Positions 45,695 to 55,549 of a stretch of 64,000 bases of DNA are shown here, piece by piece; the stretch's first letter is position 1; the number at the start of each line of letters is the position of its first letter. Origin of the DNA: Pseudomonas sp. 5P_3.1_Bac2 (GTDB lineage Bacteria > Pseudomonadota > Gammaproteobacteria > Pseudomonadales > Pseudomonadaceae); NCBI RefSeq assembly GCF_025465995.1, contig NZ_JANLNY010000002.1, positions 1 to 64,000 of the forward strand, in the 5' to 3' direction. Below the pieces are notes generated by a model. That model had not been told where the DNA came from, searched no databases, and worked only from the letters and a program-made list of their open reading frames with translations. A program made the position numbers and the translations under genes.

Positions 45695-46564
45695 ATGAGT
45701 CAGGTGTTGGATGAGTTGGTCGCCTTGCTGACCCTTGAAACCATCGAAGAGAATCTGTTTCGCGGCGTCAGCCAAGATCTGGGCTTTCGTCAGTTATTTG
45801 GTGGCCAGGTATTAGGTCAGTGTGTGTCGGCTGCGAGCCAAACGGTCACCACCGAGCGCCACGTGCATTCGATGCACGGTTATTTCCTGCGCCCTGGCGA
45901 TGCCACCTTGCCGGTGGTCTATCAGGTGGATCGGGTGCGTGATGGCGGCACTTTCAGCACTCGCCGGGTGACCGCGATTCAAAAAGGCCAGACGATCTTC
46001 ACCTGCAGCGCCTCGTTCCAGATCGATGAAGAAGGCTTCCATCACCAGAATCAGATGCCCGATGTGCCGGGCCCTGAAGAGCTGAAATCGGAAACCGAGC
46101 TGGCGCGCATGGTCGCCCAGTTGATCCCTGAACGCATGCGTGATCGCGCCACCAGCGATAAGCCCATCGAAATTCGCCCGGCCACCTTTATCAATCCCTT
46201 TGCCCCGAAAGCCTGCGAGCCGGTTAAACATGTGTGGTTCCGCGCCGCTGGCGAGCTGCCGGATGAGCCGCACCTGCACAAGTTGTTGCTGGCCTACGCC
46301 AGCGACTTCAACCTGCTGACCACTTCGATGCAGCCCCATGGCGTGTCGGTGTTCCAGAAATTTATGCAGGTGGCGAGCCTCGACCATTCGCTGTGGTTCC
46401 ACGGCAATTTGCGCCTCGACGACTGGCTGCTGTACAGCATGGACAGCCCGTGGGCCGGCAATGCCCGTGGCTTTAGCCGGGGCAGCATCTTTAACCGCAA
46501 AGGCGAGCTGGTTGCCTCGGTGGCCCAGGAAGGTCTGACCCGGGTGCGTGAGGACTGGCGTTGA
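45695..46564 (+). CDS. tesB: Acyl-CoA thioesterase II
   Basis: Double-hotdog thioesterase of 289 residues that hydrolyses medium- and long-chain acyl-CoA. The first hotdog has DLGFRQLFGGQVLGQCVSAA and MHGYFLRPGD, the second SLDHSLWFHGNLRLDDWLL and GSIFNRKGELVASVAQEG, both strongly characteristic. It overlaps the start of the downstream HAD-hydrolase gene by 4 nt. Confidence 0.94.
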   Translation: MSQVLDELVALLTLETIEENLFRGVSQDLGFRQLFGGQVLGQCVSAASQTVTTERHVHSMHGYFLRPGDATLPVVYQVDRVRDGGTFSTRRVTAIQKGQTIFTCSASFQIDEEGFHHQNQMPDVPGPEELKSETELARMVAQLIPERMRDRATSDKPIEIRPATFINPFAPKACEPVKHVWFRAAGELPDEPHLHKLLLAYASDFNLLTTSMQPHGVSVFQKFMQVASLDHSLWFHGNLRLDDWLLYSMDSPWAGNARGFSRGSIFNRKGELVASVAQEGLTRVREDWR

Positions 46565-47163
46565 GCCTAAGCCGCGCACAGCATTGGGTGTTCGATATGG
46601 ACGGCACCCTGACCAATGCGGTGCACGATTTCCCTGCGATCAAACGAGCCCTGGAGATTCCTCAGGAGGCCGATATCCTCGGGCATCTCGCCAGTCTGCC
46701 GGCAGAAGTTGCGGCGGCTAAGCATGCCTGGCTGCTGGAGCATGAGCGCGAGCTGGCCTTGGCTGCCACTGCGGCGCCGGGGGCGGTTGCGTTAATTCGC
46801 AGCCTGCATCAGCGGGGCTGCCAGTTGGCGATTCTGACCCGTAATGCCCATGCCTTGGCGCTGCTTACGTTGCAGGCGATTGGTCTGGCCGACTGCTTTG
46901 CACCCAGCGTGGTGCTGGGCCGCGATGAGGCGGCGCCAAAGCCCGAACCTGAGGGTTTATTGAAGATCGCTGAGGCTTGGCAGGTGGCGCCCACTGAGTT
47001 GGTGATGGTCGGCGATTATCAGTTTGATCTGGCCTGCGCTCGCGCCGTTGGCGCGCGCAATGTGCTGGTCAATCTGCCGAGCAATCCCTGGCCGGAGCTG
47101 ACGGATTATTTCGCGTTGGATTGCCACGCCCTGTTGGCCTTGTCCCGCGCGCAGACTGCTTAG
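46561..47163 (+). CDS. HAD-superfamily phosphatase
   Basis: 200-residue HAD hydrolase with motif I FDMDGTLT (nucleophile Asp at 11, in WVFDMDGTL), motif II ILTRN, motif III Lys in APKPEPEG and motif IV GDYQFDL. It is phosphoglycolate-phosphatase-like, with a small helical cap. The start is TTG 46561 within the TTGA overlap with the tesB stop, so translation is probably coupled. Substrate unknown. Confidence 0.83.
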   Translation: MSLSRAQHWVFDMDGTLTNAVHDFPAIKRALEIPQEADILGHLASLPAEVAAAKHAWLLEHERELALAATAAPGAVALIRSLHQRGCQLAILTRNAHALALLTLQAIGLADCFAPSVVLGRDEAAPKPEPEGLLKIAEAWQVAPTELVMVGDYQFDLACARAVGARNVLVNLPSNPWPELTDYFALDCHALLALSRAQTA

Positions 47164-47212
47164 AACCATCGGCCCGAGTAGAGTCATCAACTAGGTAGAG
47201 CCTTCAGCTGAC

Positions 47213-47617
47213 TCAGTGTTTAGCGCTGCAGGGGGCGGCTAAGTCGTTGAGGATTGGGCAGTCGGGGCGTTGATCACCTTGGCAGTCGCTGACTAACTGA
47301 CTGATGCTTGCGCGCAACACGCGGAGCTCCTCGATGCGCCGATCCAGTTCGGCGATATGCCCTTGCGCCAGGGCTTTAACCGTGGCGCTGGCGCGCTGCT
47401 TATCCTGCCACAGGGCGAGTAACTGGCCGACATCGCTCAGGCTAAACCCCAGGTCGCGGGCGCGCTTGATAAAGCTCAGGCGCTGCACATCGGCGCTGCT
47501 ATAGAGTCGGTAGCCACTGGCGGAGCGGCCGGCGCTGGGCAGCAGCTCGATGCTTTCGTAATAGCGAATCATCTTGGCGCTGAGGCCGCTACTTTTGGCT
47601 GCTTGGCCGATATTCAT
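47213..47617 (-). CDS. cueR: CueR-type copper-responsive MerR regulator
   Basis: 134-residue MerR-family activator with the N-terminal HTH (MNIGQAAKSSGLSAKMIRYY) and metal-binding cysteines C112 and C120 in DCQGDQRPDCP. Ser77 is at the position that distinguishes monovalent-metal CueR from ZntR. It would sense Cu(I) and activate copper efflux. No copA or copper chaperone gene lies within view, so its targets are elsewhere. It has a good ribosome site (AAGGAGAAGG) and is divergent from the hemerythrin gene; I do not see a clear CueR operator between them. Confidence 0.88.
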   Translation of the reverse strand: MNIGQAAKSSGLSAKMIRYYESIELLPSAGRSASGYRLYSSADVQRLSFIKRARDLGFSLSDVGQLLALWQDKQRASATVKALAQGHIAELDRRIEELRVLRASISQLVSDCQGDQRPDCPILNDLAAPCSAKH

Positions 47618-47836
47618 GACCTTCTCCTTATCCCGGTGCTAACCCGTGCATGGGGTGCCGAGCCCGGCCGCTAGCCTAGCGCAGTTGGCCAGCGCAGCGC
47701 AGGCTGGCCGTTGAGCGGAACGCCTGGGCCGAACGATCAACGGCAGTTGTCTGCACTCGGCGCCGACTAGACTGCTGTTTGTCATACAAAACCCCAGCGC
47801 ATGGCCTGTGCGCTCGGTATTCCACAAGGAGGTTAC

Positions 47837-48337
47837 ATGGCGAGCATTGGTAGTAAACCGGTTACGAAATTTCGTGGCGACCCCGCCATCTTTGGCACCT
47901 TGGTCGAGGACCATGACCACCATCGCCAGCTGCTGGCGCAGATCGAACAAACCCACGGTGCTTCTACTGAGCGTAAACAACTGTTTGCCGAGCTGACCGC
48001 AGAGATCAAAGGCCATGCCGCCGCTGAGGAGCAAGCGCTATGGTCAACCGTGTTGCGTAAACCTGAGATCACCGAAGACGGCCGGCATGCGGTGGCCGAG
48101 CACAAAGAAATGGATGACCTGCTCGAAGAGCTGGCCGCCACCGATATGGCCACGGGCGGCTGGCTGCTGAAGTTTAAGAAGGTTAAGGAGGAGTACCTGC
48201 ATCACATCAAGGAAGAGGAGCAGGAGCTGTTTGTCTCAGTGGAGAAAAAGCTCAGCAAGGACGACAAGAGCTATATGGACAGCATCTTCAAACAGCGCAA
48301 AGGCGCGGAAAAAGCCAAGGCGCGCAAGGCCTCTTAA
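47837..48337 (+). CDS. Hemerythrin HHE cation-binding domain protein
   Basis: 166 residues starting at ATG 47837, with a strong AAGGAGG 4 nt upstream. Histidine and glutamate ligands of a diiron hemerythrin fold appear in LVEDHDHHRQLL, GHAAAEEQALW, AVAEHKEMDDLL and LHHIKEEEQELF. The C-terminal tail is basic and low-complexity (KGAEKAKARKAS). It may bind oxygen or NO or store iron. Confidence 0.87.
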   Translation: MASIGSKPVTKFRGDPAIFGTLVEDHDHHRQLLAQIEQTHGASTERKQLFAELTAEIKGHAAAEEQALWSTVLRKPEITEDGRHAVAEHKEMDDLLEELAATDMATGGWLLKFKKVKEEYLHHIKEEEQELFVSVEKKLSKDDKSYMDSIFKQRKGAEKAKARKAS

Positions 48338-48657
48338 ACCCCCTGTGCGCTCGCGTCCGTCCGGTGTTAATCGCAACGGCCGTTATCTCCTAACGGTCCG
48401 TTGTCAGGCTTATTCTGCCTGCGCTAAGCCGCACCCGGCGCGGCATTGTTCAAGCATGGCGAAGTTTAAGGGGGGCTTTTGCCTGCCGCGCTGCTCTAAA
48501 ACGGACTTTCTGTGGCTCAGCGCTTGCGCCTAAAGTTGTTGAACGCTGTCGGCAGGCGATGCTGCCCAAGCATTTGCTGCTGCCCCGCGCATTACGCGTG
48601 GTGATGGTGGCGCCGGCTCTATAAGATGGCGAAAAACAAACTTCATCATCACTCGTC
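48338..48657. other. Intergenic region between the hemerythrin and MFS genes
   Basis: No gene is supported. A near-palindrome AACGGCCGTT (48378-48387) is followed by AACGGTCCGTT a few bases on, forming a weak inverted repeat. No other structure is visible. Confidence 0.4.
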
Positions 48658-49803
48658 ATGACTCACGCGCCGCTTACGCCCACCACGTCCCAAGCAGATC
48701 GCCGCTCGGTGCGTGCCGCTCTGGTTTTGGCCCTGTGCCTGCCGGCCGATACCTTGCTCTATCTGTTGTTGCCGATGTTCCCGCAAGCCTTTGGCATCAG
48801 CTTGGCGCAGGCTGGGGTGTTGCTGGCGGCCAACCGCATCGTGCGGATCTTTGGCTATCGCTACGTGATGCAGCTGTATACCCAACATGGTGATCGGCTG
48901 GCGCTGTCGCTCGCGGCGGGCATCTCGGCGCTGTGCGCCTTGGGCTATGCCACGCTGTCGGGATTTTGGGCATTGCTGGTCTTGCGCTTGGGCTGGGGGC
49001 TGTCCTATGCCGCGCTGAATCTCTCCACCCAGGTGTTGGCCACGGCAGAGCCCACGGGGGCAGCGCGGCGCACTGGGCGCTCACGGGCGTTGATTGCCAT
49101 CGGCCCCACGCTGGCTTTGCCACTGGGGGCGCTGCTGTGTATGGCTTACGGGCCACGACCGATCTTTGTGTTGATGCTGGCAGCGGCGCTGTTGGCCGTG
49201 TATCTGGCCCGCGCCTTACCCAATGAGCCCCACCCGCAATCAGCGAGCAGCCGGCGCTTTACCTGGCCGGATTCCTTAGCGATGTGGTCGTTTATTGAAG
49301 GCCTGACCTTGGACGGCCTATTTATCCTCGGCCTGTCCTTGCTGGCCCAACATTTGATGGACGCCAACGCGGTATTGGTGGCCGGAGTGTTGTTGGCCTT
49401 GCGCTATGTCTCGGAGATGTTGTTAAGCCCCCTCGGCGGCTTGGCGGCGCAGCGCTACGGGGCATTGACGATGCTGATTGCCGGCTCGCTGCTGACGGCC
49501 TTGGCGTTGGTCGCCTTTGGCTGCCATTGGCTGATTGTCGGCGGCGCCGCCGTGCTGGTATTGCGCGCCTTGCAACTGCCACTGGTGGTGACCTTGGTGG
49601 CTGAGCGCCACAGTGGCGCGCAGCGGGTGCGGGCCTTGGCGGCCAATGCAGTGTGGCGCGATATCGGCGCCGGGATCGGGCCATTACTGGCCGGGGTAGT
49701 CCTGCCGCTTGCCGATTCGGTGTGGGTTTATTCTTTGGCTGCGGCTGCGTTGGCCATTAGTGCCTTGGCCTGCGCCAGGCGGACGTCAGTGGTTGATGGC
49801 TAA
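48658..49803 (+). CDS. Major facilitator superfamily transporter
   Basis: 381-residue inner-membrane transporter with about eleven to twelve hydrophobic helices and a basic loop (GAARRTGRSRA, about residue 140) of MFS type after helix 4. No sequence pins the substrate. The ribosome site is weak (no clear Shine-Dalgarno before the ATG at 48658), so expression may be low or the start wrong by a few codons. Confidence 0.82.
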   Translation: MTHAPLTPTTSQADRRSVRAALVLALCLPADTLLYLLLPMFPQAFGISLAQAGVLLAANRIVRIFGYRYVMQLYTQHGDRLALSLAAGISALCALGYATLSGFWALLVLRLGWGLSYAALNLSTQVLATAEPTGAARRTGRSRALIAIGPTLALPLGALLCMAYGPRPIFVLMLAAALLAVYLARALPNEPHPQSASSRRFTWPDSLAMWSFIEGLTLDGLFILGLSLLAQHLMDANAVLVAGVLLALRYVSEMLLSPLGGLAAQRYGALTMLIAGSLLTALALVAFGCHWLIVGGAAVLVLRALQLPLVVTLVAERHSGAQRVRALAANAVWRDIGAGIGPLLAGVVLPLADSVWVYSLAAAALAISALACARRTSVVDG

Positions 49804-49842
49804 AGCCTGACATGGACTGTGTTTAGGTTTTGCCCTCGCGAT

Positions 49843-49867
49843 AAAAAAGACCTGCACTGGGCAGGCC
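49843..49867 (-). terminator. Intrinsic terminator of the polyamine operon
   Basis: On the minus strand GGCCTGC (49867-49861) pairs with GCAGGTC (49855-49849) with one mismatch over a 5-nt loop. It is followed by a run of six Ts. It lies 54 bp after the stop of the aldehyde dehydrogenase gene at 49921. Confidence 0.75.
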
Positions 49868-49920
49868 TTATTCTGGTTGAAGCGAACGCAGTCCGGTCGG
49901 CTGAGCCTGCGTCAGCACGC

Positions 49921-51345
49921 TTAGTGCTTAACCATGACGTGACGGACCACGGTGTAGTCCTCTAGGCCATACATCGACATGTCTTTGCCGTAGCCGGAAG
50001 ACTTCATGCCGCCGTGGGGCATTTCGGTGGTCAGCATAAAATGTGTGTTGACCCAGGTGCAGCCATATTGCAAACGCGCGGCCAAGCGGTGGGCGCGCCC
50101 GACATCGGCGGTCCACACCGAACTGGCCAGGCCGTAGTCGGAGTCGTTGGCCCAGGCCAAGGCTTGCTCTTCAGTGTCGAATTCAGTGACCGATACCACC
50201 GGGCCGAACACTTCACGGCGGACGATTTCATCATCCTGGCGGGCGTCGGCAATCACTGTCGGCTCGATGAAGAAGCCTGGCCGGTCGGCCGCTTTACCGC
50301 CGGTGACGATACGGATATGCGGCTGCGCTTTGGCCCGCTCGATAAAGCCCAGCACACGGTCGCGCTGGGCCGCCGTGATGACTGGGCCCAGCTCGACACC
50401 GTCTTCATCCTGAGTGCCGAGTTTGAGGGTGCTGACGGCCTCGCCGAGCTTGCGTACAAACTCTTGGTAAATGCCTTTTTGCGCGTAGATGCGGCAGGCG
50501 GCGGTACAGTCTTGGCCGGCGTTGTAGAAGCCAAAGGCGCGGATGCCTTCTACCGCAGCGTCTACATCCGCATCATCAAACAGCAGCACCGGCGCTTTGC
50601 CGCCTAGCTCCATGTGGGTACGCTTCATCGACTCAGCCGTGCTGGAGACGATATTGACCCCGGTGGCCACTGAACCGGTGAGCGACACCATGCGCACTTT
50701 CGGGTGAGTGACCAGCGGCTGGCCGACCGTAGCTCCCCGGCCAAACACCACGTTGATGACCCCGGCCGGGAATACAGGAGCAATCAGCTGCGCCAACTTC
50801 AGCGCAGTCAGCGGGGTTTGTTCGGAGGGCTTGAGCACCACGGTATTGCCGGCGGCCAAAGCCGGCGCCAACTTCCACGCGACCATCATCAGCGGGTAGT
50901 TCCACGGCGCGATGGACGCTACTACGCCGACAGGATCGCGACGGATCATCGAGGTGTGCCCCGGCAGATATTCCCCAGCTGCCGAGCCGGACATACAGCG
51001 CACTGCCCCGGCAAAGAAACGGAACACATCGGCAATCGCCGGCAGCTCATCCCCCAGTGCGGCGGCGTAAGGTTTGCCGCAGTTTTGCGATTCTAGGCGG
51101 GCTAGTTCTTGCGCGTTAGCGCTGATCAAATCGGCCACTTGCAGTAGCAGGGCCGAGCGCTGTGCCGGCGAGGTTTGCGACCACTCGGCAAAGGCCGCAT
51201 CGGCCGCCTGGACGGCGGCATCTAATTGCGCCGGGCTGGCTTCGGCAATTTCCACCAAGGTGCTGCCCAGGGCCGGGTTAAGCACGGCCTGGCGCTCGCC
51301 TTGGCCACTCACCAGTTGTCCGTTGATAAGCAATTGAGTTTGCAT
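49921..51345 (-). CDS. patD: Gamma-aminobutyraldehyde dehydrogenase-like ALDH
   Basis: 474-residue NAD-dependent aldehyde dehydrogenase from ATG 51345. The NAD-binding segment is [10 protein letters not shown], the general base Glu is in MELGGKAP and the nucleophile Cys in GQDCTAAC (near 279). The sequence resembles PatD/YdcW, which oxidises 4-aminobutanal to GABA in putrescine breakdown. It is the last gene of the ydcSTUV-like operon, the same position as ydcW in E. coli. A 16-codon upstream extension was rejected. Confidence 0.85.
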   Translation of the reverse strand: MQTQLLINGQLVSGQGERQAVLNPALGSTLVEIAEASPAQLDAAVQAADAAFAEWSQTSPAQRSALLLQVADLISANAQELARLESQNCGKPYAAALGDELPAIADVFRFFAGAVRCMSGSAAGEYLPGHTSMIRRDPVGVVASIAPWNYPLMMVAWKLAPALAAGNTVVLKPSEQTPLTALKLAQLIAPVFPAGVINVVFGRGATVGQPLVTHPKVRMVSLTGSVATGVNIVSSTAESMKRTHMELGGKAPVLLFDDADVDAAVEGIRAFGFYNAGQDCTAACRIYAQKGIYQEFVRKLGEAVSTLKLGTQDEDGVELGPVITAAQRDRVLGFIERAKAQPHIRIVTGGKAADRPGFFIEPTVIADARQDDEIVRREVFGPVVSVTEFDTEEQALAWANDSDYGLASSVWTADVGRAHRLAARLQYGCTWVNTHFMLTTEMPHGGMKSSGYGKDMSMYGLEDYTVVRHVMVKH

Positions 51346-51382
51346 GTGCGGCTCTCTGACGGTTGAGGTTAACGGGGGCGCA

Positions 51383-52189
51383 TTACTTGCCACTGCCGGC
51401 GACGTCCTCGCCGCCTTTGCTTAGGTAGTAGGCGCCGAGGATCGGCAGCATGGTCACCAGCATCACCAACATGGCCACCACGTTGGTGACCGGTACGTCT
51501 TTGGGCCGTGAGAGTTGGTTGAGCAGCCAGATCGGCAAGGTGCGTTCGTGACCGGCGGTAAAAGTGGTGACGATGATTTCGTCGAACGACAAGGCGAAGG
51601 CCAACATGCCACCCGCGAGCAAGGCCGAAGACAGATTCGGCAACACGATGTAGCGGAAGGTTTGCCAGCCATCGGCGCCAAGATCCATCGAAGCCTCGAT
51701 CAGGCTATGACTGGTGCGGCGCAAGCGGGCGATGACGTTGTTGTAGACCAGGACCACGCAAAAGGTGGCGTGGCCGATAACCATGGTCAGAATCCCCGGC
51801 TCAATGCCAAAGGACTTAAATGCCGAAAGCAAAGCCAAACCGGTGATGATGCCGGGCAGGGCAATGGGGATGACAAACAGCATGGAGATGCTGTTTTTGC
51901 CAAAGAAGTCCCGGCGGTACAACGCCCCGGCGGCCAGGGTGCCGAGGACCATGGCAATTAGGGTGGCGATGCTCGCCACTTGCAGCGACAGCTTGATCGC
52001 CTCGAGCACATCCGGACGGGCCAGTGTCACGCTAAACCACTTAAGGGTGAAGCCTTGGGGCGGAAAGCTAAAGCCCGAGCTTTCACTGTTAAAGGCGTAG
52101 ACAAAGATCATCAGGATCGGCACATGGAGGAACAGCAAGCCGCCCCACGCTGCCAGTTTTAAACCCCATGAGGCTTGCTCAGAGTGCAT
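51383..52189 (-). CDS. ydcV: ABC transporter permease, polyamine type (YdcV-like)
   Basis: 268-residue inner-membrane permease of the PotC/PotI/YdcV group, with about six helices and the cytoplasmic EAA loop [17 protein letters not shown]. It pairs with the upstream permease; the genes overlap by 11 nt (52179-52189), implying coupled translation. Substrate polyamine/putrescine is inferred from the operon and aldehyde dehydrogenase neighbours. Confidence 0.85.
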   Translation of the reverse strand: MHSEQASWGLKLAAWGGLLFLHVPILMIFVYAFNSESSGFSFPPQGFTLKWFSVTLARPDVLEAIKLSLQVASIATLIAMVLGTLAAGALYRRDFFGKNSISMLFVIPIALPGIITGLALLSAFKSFGIEPGILTMVIGHATFCVVLVYNNVIARLRRTSHSLIEASMDLGADGWQTFRYIVLPNLSSALLAGGMLAFALSFDEIIVTTFTAGHERTLPIWLLNQLSRPKDVPVTNVVAMLVMLVTMLPILGAYYLSKGGEDVAGSGK

Positions 52190-53123
52190 CGAAGGCCCCC
52201 AGACGTTTAACGATGGACAGGTAGATGGTGATCAACACAATCGGCACGATAGTGAAGGCGGCGGCCATTGGCATGTTGCCAATCGCCCCTTGCTGGGCGT
52301 AGACCATGTTGCCGATAAAGTAGCCGGGCGGGCCCACCAATTGCGGCACGATGAAGTCACCCAAGGTTAGGCAGAAGGTGAAGATCGAGCCGGCGGCAAT
52401 ACCTGGAATCGCCAGCGGCACGATGACCTGCCAAAAGGTTTGCGCAGGCCGCGCGCCCAAGTCTGCACTGGCTTGCAGCAGCGATGGCGGCAGACGCTCC
52501 AGGGCCGCTTGAATCGGCAGAATCATGAACGGCAGCCAGATATAGACGAACACCATAAAGCGGCCGAGATGGGAGGTGGACAGGGTGTTGCCACCGAGCC
52601 CCGGCATGTCCAACAGCAGCTGTAACAGGGGTTCCAGATGCAGCGCTTGGACCAGCCACATGGTCACGCCGCCCTTAGCCAGCAACAGCGTCCAGGCATA
52701 GGCCTTAACGATGTAACTGGCCCACATCGGCAACATCACCGCGATGTAGAAAAATGCTTTGGTTTTGCCCCGGGTGTAGCGCGCCATGTAATAGGCAATG
52801 GGGAATGCAACCACGGCGCAGCCGATGGTCACTGCGATGGCCATGCTGAGGGTGCGTAGCAAAATATCGAAGTTGGCCGGCTGTAACAGAGCGCCGAAGT
52901 TGGCCAGGGTCAGGTCGTGGGAGACCTCCATGGTGAAGTCGTCGAAGGTGTAAAAACTTTGCCACAACAGGTTGAGTAATGAGGCTAAGTAGATGGTGCC
53001 AAACCACAATAGCGGCGGGATCAGCAGCAGCGACAGATACAGATTGGGCTTGCTATAGAGCAAGGTGGCGAGCCGGCGCGGCACACTCTGCCTGCTCAGG
53101 TTAATGCTCAGGCTGGTGCTCAT
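52179..53123 (-). CDS. ydcU: ABC transporter permease, polyamine type (YdcU-like)
   Basis: 314-residue permease of the PotB/PotH/YdcU group from ATG 53123, with GAGGG 8 nt upstream and 1 nt after the ATPase gene stop; a GTG five codons earlier is possible. The EAA-type loop reads [20 protein letters not shown]. It has a longer N-terminal cytoplasmic stretch than the second permease, usual for the first permease of these operons. Confidence 0.85.
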   Translation of the reverse strand: MSTSLSINLSRQSVPRRLATLLYSKPNLYLSLLLIPPLLWFGTIYLASLLNLLWQSFYTFDDFTMEVSHDLTLANFGALLQPANFDILLRTLSMAIAVTIGCAVVAFPIAYYMARYTRGKTKAFFYIAVMLPMWASYIVKAYAWTLLLAKGGVTMWLVQALHLEPLLQLLLDMPGLGGNTLSTSHLGRFMVFVYIWLPFMILPIQAALERLPPSLLQASADLGARPAQTFWQVIVPLAIPGIAAGSIFTFCLTLGDFIVPQLVGPPGYFIGNMVYAQQGAIGNMPMAAAFTIVPIVLITIYLSIVKRLGAFDAL

Positions 53124-53124
53124 C

Positions 53125-54153
53125 TCAAGCACCCTCACGCAAGCTGACCATCGCTGCGCGGGGCCAACGCACCGTCAGGCGTTGGCCGTTTTGTAGGTTA
53201 AGTTCAGCGGCCTGCCATTGGTTGTTGGCTTGGCTGACGCTAAAGCTTTGGCCGTTATCCAAGCGTAGCTCGTAGCGGGTGGCGGCGCCCTGGTACTGGA
53301 TGTCGTGCAGCACGCCGTGGATTTGCACCTCGTCACTGCTTAGGGCCTCGTCAAAGACCAGGCGCGCATGCTCGGGGCGGATCGAATAAGCGCCGGGCAT
53401 ACCCAGTACATGTGCGCAGAACTCGCCGCGTAGCACGTTACTGGTGCCGACAAACTCAGCCACGAACGGCGTGGCCGGCTGCATATAGAGGTTGCGTGGG
53501 GTATCCACCTGCTCGATACGTCCGTTGTTAAACACCGCCACGCGGTCGGACATCGACAGCGCTTCACTCTGGTCGTGGGTAACAAAAATAAACGTGATGC
53601 CCAGCTGGCGCTGGAGCTTTTTCAGCTCGCTTTGCATCTGCTCGCGCAGCTTTAAATCCAGTGCGCCCAAGGGCTCGTCAAGGAGTAGCACGCGCGGTCG
53701 ATTCACCAACGCGCGGGCCAGTGCCACACGTTGGCGCTGACCGCCGGACATGGCTGCCGGCTTGCGCTTGGCAAAGCCCTCCAAGGCCACCATAGCCAGG
53801 GCTTCTTCGGCACGTTGTAGGCGCTCGGTTTTACCTACGCCTTTGACCTTGAGGCCGTAGGCGACGTTATCCAGCACGTTCATGTGCGGGAACAGGGCAT
53901 AGTCCTGAAACACCGTATTGACGTCGCGCTGATAGGGCGGCAGGCCGCTGGCCTCGGCGCCATGAATTTGAATCGAGCCGCTAGTGGGCTGTTCGAAACC
54001 TGCGATCAGACGCAGGCAGGTGGTTTTACCCGAGCCGGAAGGTCCGAGCATGGAAAAGAATTCGCCATCCTGGATTGCGATGGACACCCGGTCGACGGCT
54101 TTCACATCAGCAAACAGTCGGGATACATCGGTGAATTGCACAGCAACAGTCAT
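53125..54153 (-). CDS. ydcT: ABC transporter ATP-binding protein, polyamine type (YdcT/PotA-like)
   Basis: 342-residue ATPase from ATG 54153 (GGAG upstream). Walker A GPSGSGKTT, signature MSGGQRQRV and Walker B VLLLDEPLGALD are all present, followed by a TOBE-like C-terminal domain (about 245-340). It energises the two-permease transporter. It is separated from the substrate-binding gene by 144 bp with a hairpin. Confidence 0.9.
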   Translation of the reverse strand: MTVAVQFTDVSRLFADVKAVDRVSIAIQDGEFFSMLGPSGSGKTTCLRLIAGFEQPTSGSIQIHGAEASGLPPYQRDVNTVFQDYALFPHMNVLDNVAYGLKVKGVGKTERLQRAEEALAMVALEGFAKRKPAAMSGGQRQRVALARALVNRPRVLLLDEPLGALDLKLREQMQSELKKLQRQLGITFIFVTHDQSEALSMSDRVAVFNNGRIEQVDTPRNLYMQPATPFVAEFVGTSNVLRGEFCAHVLGMPGAYSIRPEHARLVFDEALSSDEVQIHGVLHDIQYQGAATRYELRLDNGQSFSVSQANNQWQAAELNLQNGQRLTVRWPRAAMVSLREGA

Positions 54154-54185
54154 AAACACTCCAGGAACCGATAAAGCCTGCGCCC

Positions 54186-54219
54186 GGTTTAGTGAGGTTT
54201 GCCGACACGCAGCTAAACC
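54186..54219. other. Intercistronic hairpin between ydcS and ydcT genes
   Basis: GGTTTAG (54186-54192) pairs with CTAAACC (54213-54219) over a 20-nt loop. This type of element between binding-protein and ATPase genes may slow mRNA decay so that more binding protein is made. No T-run follows. Confidence 0.35.
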
Positions 54220-54297
54220 AGACGCAGAAACAGTTAACCGCGTGGCGGCCGAGGTAAGCGGCAGGCATCTGCCAGCCGCTGGGCCAGGGCGTAGGGG

Positions 54298-55449
54298 TTA
54301 GCGGCCGCCCATGATGGCGATGTAGTCCTGGGTCCAGCGGCTGTAAGGCACGTACTTACCGCCATCAGCCTGTGGGGTTTTCCAGAAAGCGATCTTCTCG
54401 AAGTTGTCGAAGCCGTTGGTTTTACAGCCTTCTGCACCGAGCAATTCGTTACCTTTACAGGCGCTGGGCACGGCCGGCACCGAGCCGAACCAGGCTGCTA
54501 GGTCGCCCTGGAGCTTGTCTTGTAGAGTCCAGTCCATCCACTTGTAGGCGCAGTTGGGATGCTTGGCTTCGGCGTGCAGCATGGTGGTGTCGGCCCATCC
54601 GGTCGCGCCTTCGCTCGGTACTACCGAGGCAATTGCGGCTTTCTCGACCATCAGCGCGTTGACCTGATAAGGCCAGGCACTGGCCGCCACCACCCCTTCG
54701 TTCTTGAAGTCGTTCATCTGTACGGTGACGTCGTGCCAATAACGATGGATCAGACTGTGCTGTTGGCGCAGTAAGTCGAGTGCGGAGTTGTATTGGGTTT
54801 CGTTTAGCAGGAACGGGTCTTCGATGCCCAGCTCAGGTTGGTGCGCCTTGAGATAGAGTGCGGCGTCGGCGATATAGATCGGGCCGTCATAGGCTTGCAC
54901 ACGGCCTTTGTTGCTCTTGCCGTCAGCTAGGGTTTGTTCTTCAAAGAGCACATTCCAGCTGGTTGGCGGCTCTTTGAACACTTGCGTGCTGTACATCAGT
55001 ACGTTTGGTCCCCACTGGTACGGCGTGCCGTAGTGCACGCCGTTGACGGTGTGCCACGGCGCATTTTGTAGGCGTGGGTCAACTTTGTTCCAGTTTGGGA
55101 TCAAGCCGAGATTGATCGGCTGTACACGCTTGCCGGCGACCAAGCGTAGCGAGGCGTCACCGGAGGCGGTGACCAGGTCGTAGCCACCTTTGCTCATCAG
55201 GCTGACCATCTCATCGGAAGTGCCGGCGGTTTTCACGTTGACCTTGCAGCCGGTTTGCTCCTCGAAGCCGGTCACCCAGTCGTAGTTTTTGTCAGTCTCG
55301 CCCCGCTCGATGTAGCCGGGCCAGGCGATGATGTCGAGCTGCCCCTCACCTTGGCCGAGGGCTTTGAGTGGCTCGCTGGCCTGCACGGCGGCGCTGGCGA
55401 GGATGCTGGTGGTCAGGGCGCTGAGCAGCAGGATGATGCGCTTGGACAT
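54298..55449 (-). CDS. ydcS: Periplasmic polyamine-type substrate-binding protein (YdcS-like)
   Basis: 383-residue periplasmic binding protein with a classical signal peptide (MSKRIILLLSALTTSILASA...QAS, cleavage near 25) and a PotD/PotF-like fold. Segments such as IAWPGYIERG and TSDEMVSLMSKGGYDLVTAS are family-typical. It captures putrescine or a related diamine for the YdcTUV transporter. First gene of the transporter operon; a 100-bp gap separates it from the upstream aldehyde dehydrogenase stop. Confidence 0.87.
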   Translation of the reverse strand: MSKRIILLLSALTTSILASAAVQASEPLKALGQGEGQLDIIAWPGYIERGETDKNYDWVTGFEEQTGCKVNVKTAGTSDEMVSLMSKGGYDLVTASGDASLRLVAGKRVQPINLGLIPNWNKVDPRLQNAPWHTVNGVHYGTPYQWGPNVLMYSTQVFKEPPTSWNVLFEEQTLADGKSNKGRVQAYDGPIYIADAALYLKAHQPELGIEDPFLLNETQYNSALDLLRQQHSLIHRYWHDVTVQMNDFKNEGVVAASAWPYQVNALMVEKAAIASVVPSEGATGWADTTMLHAEAKHPNCAYKWMDWTLQDKLQGDLAAWFGSVPAVPSACKGNELLGAEGCKTNGFDNFEKIAFWKTPQADGGKYVPYSRWTQDYIAIMGGR

Positions 55450-55549
55450 AGGGGTTCCCTCTTGTTGGTATTGTCTGTGGGGCAGTTATGTCTGCTGGTG
55501 GCTGGCGGTCAGCGCAGCGCGCAGCGGTAATACGTTTAAATTATTGTTG

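Noticed and set aside
47618-47836. CueR operator between cueR and the hemerythrin gene
   Set aside because: No dyad of the CueR type with the long -35/-10 spacer could be seen in this interval.
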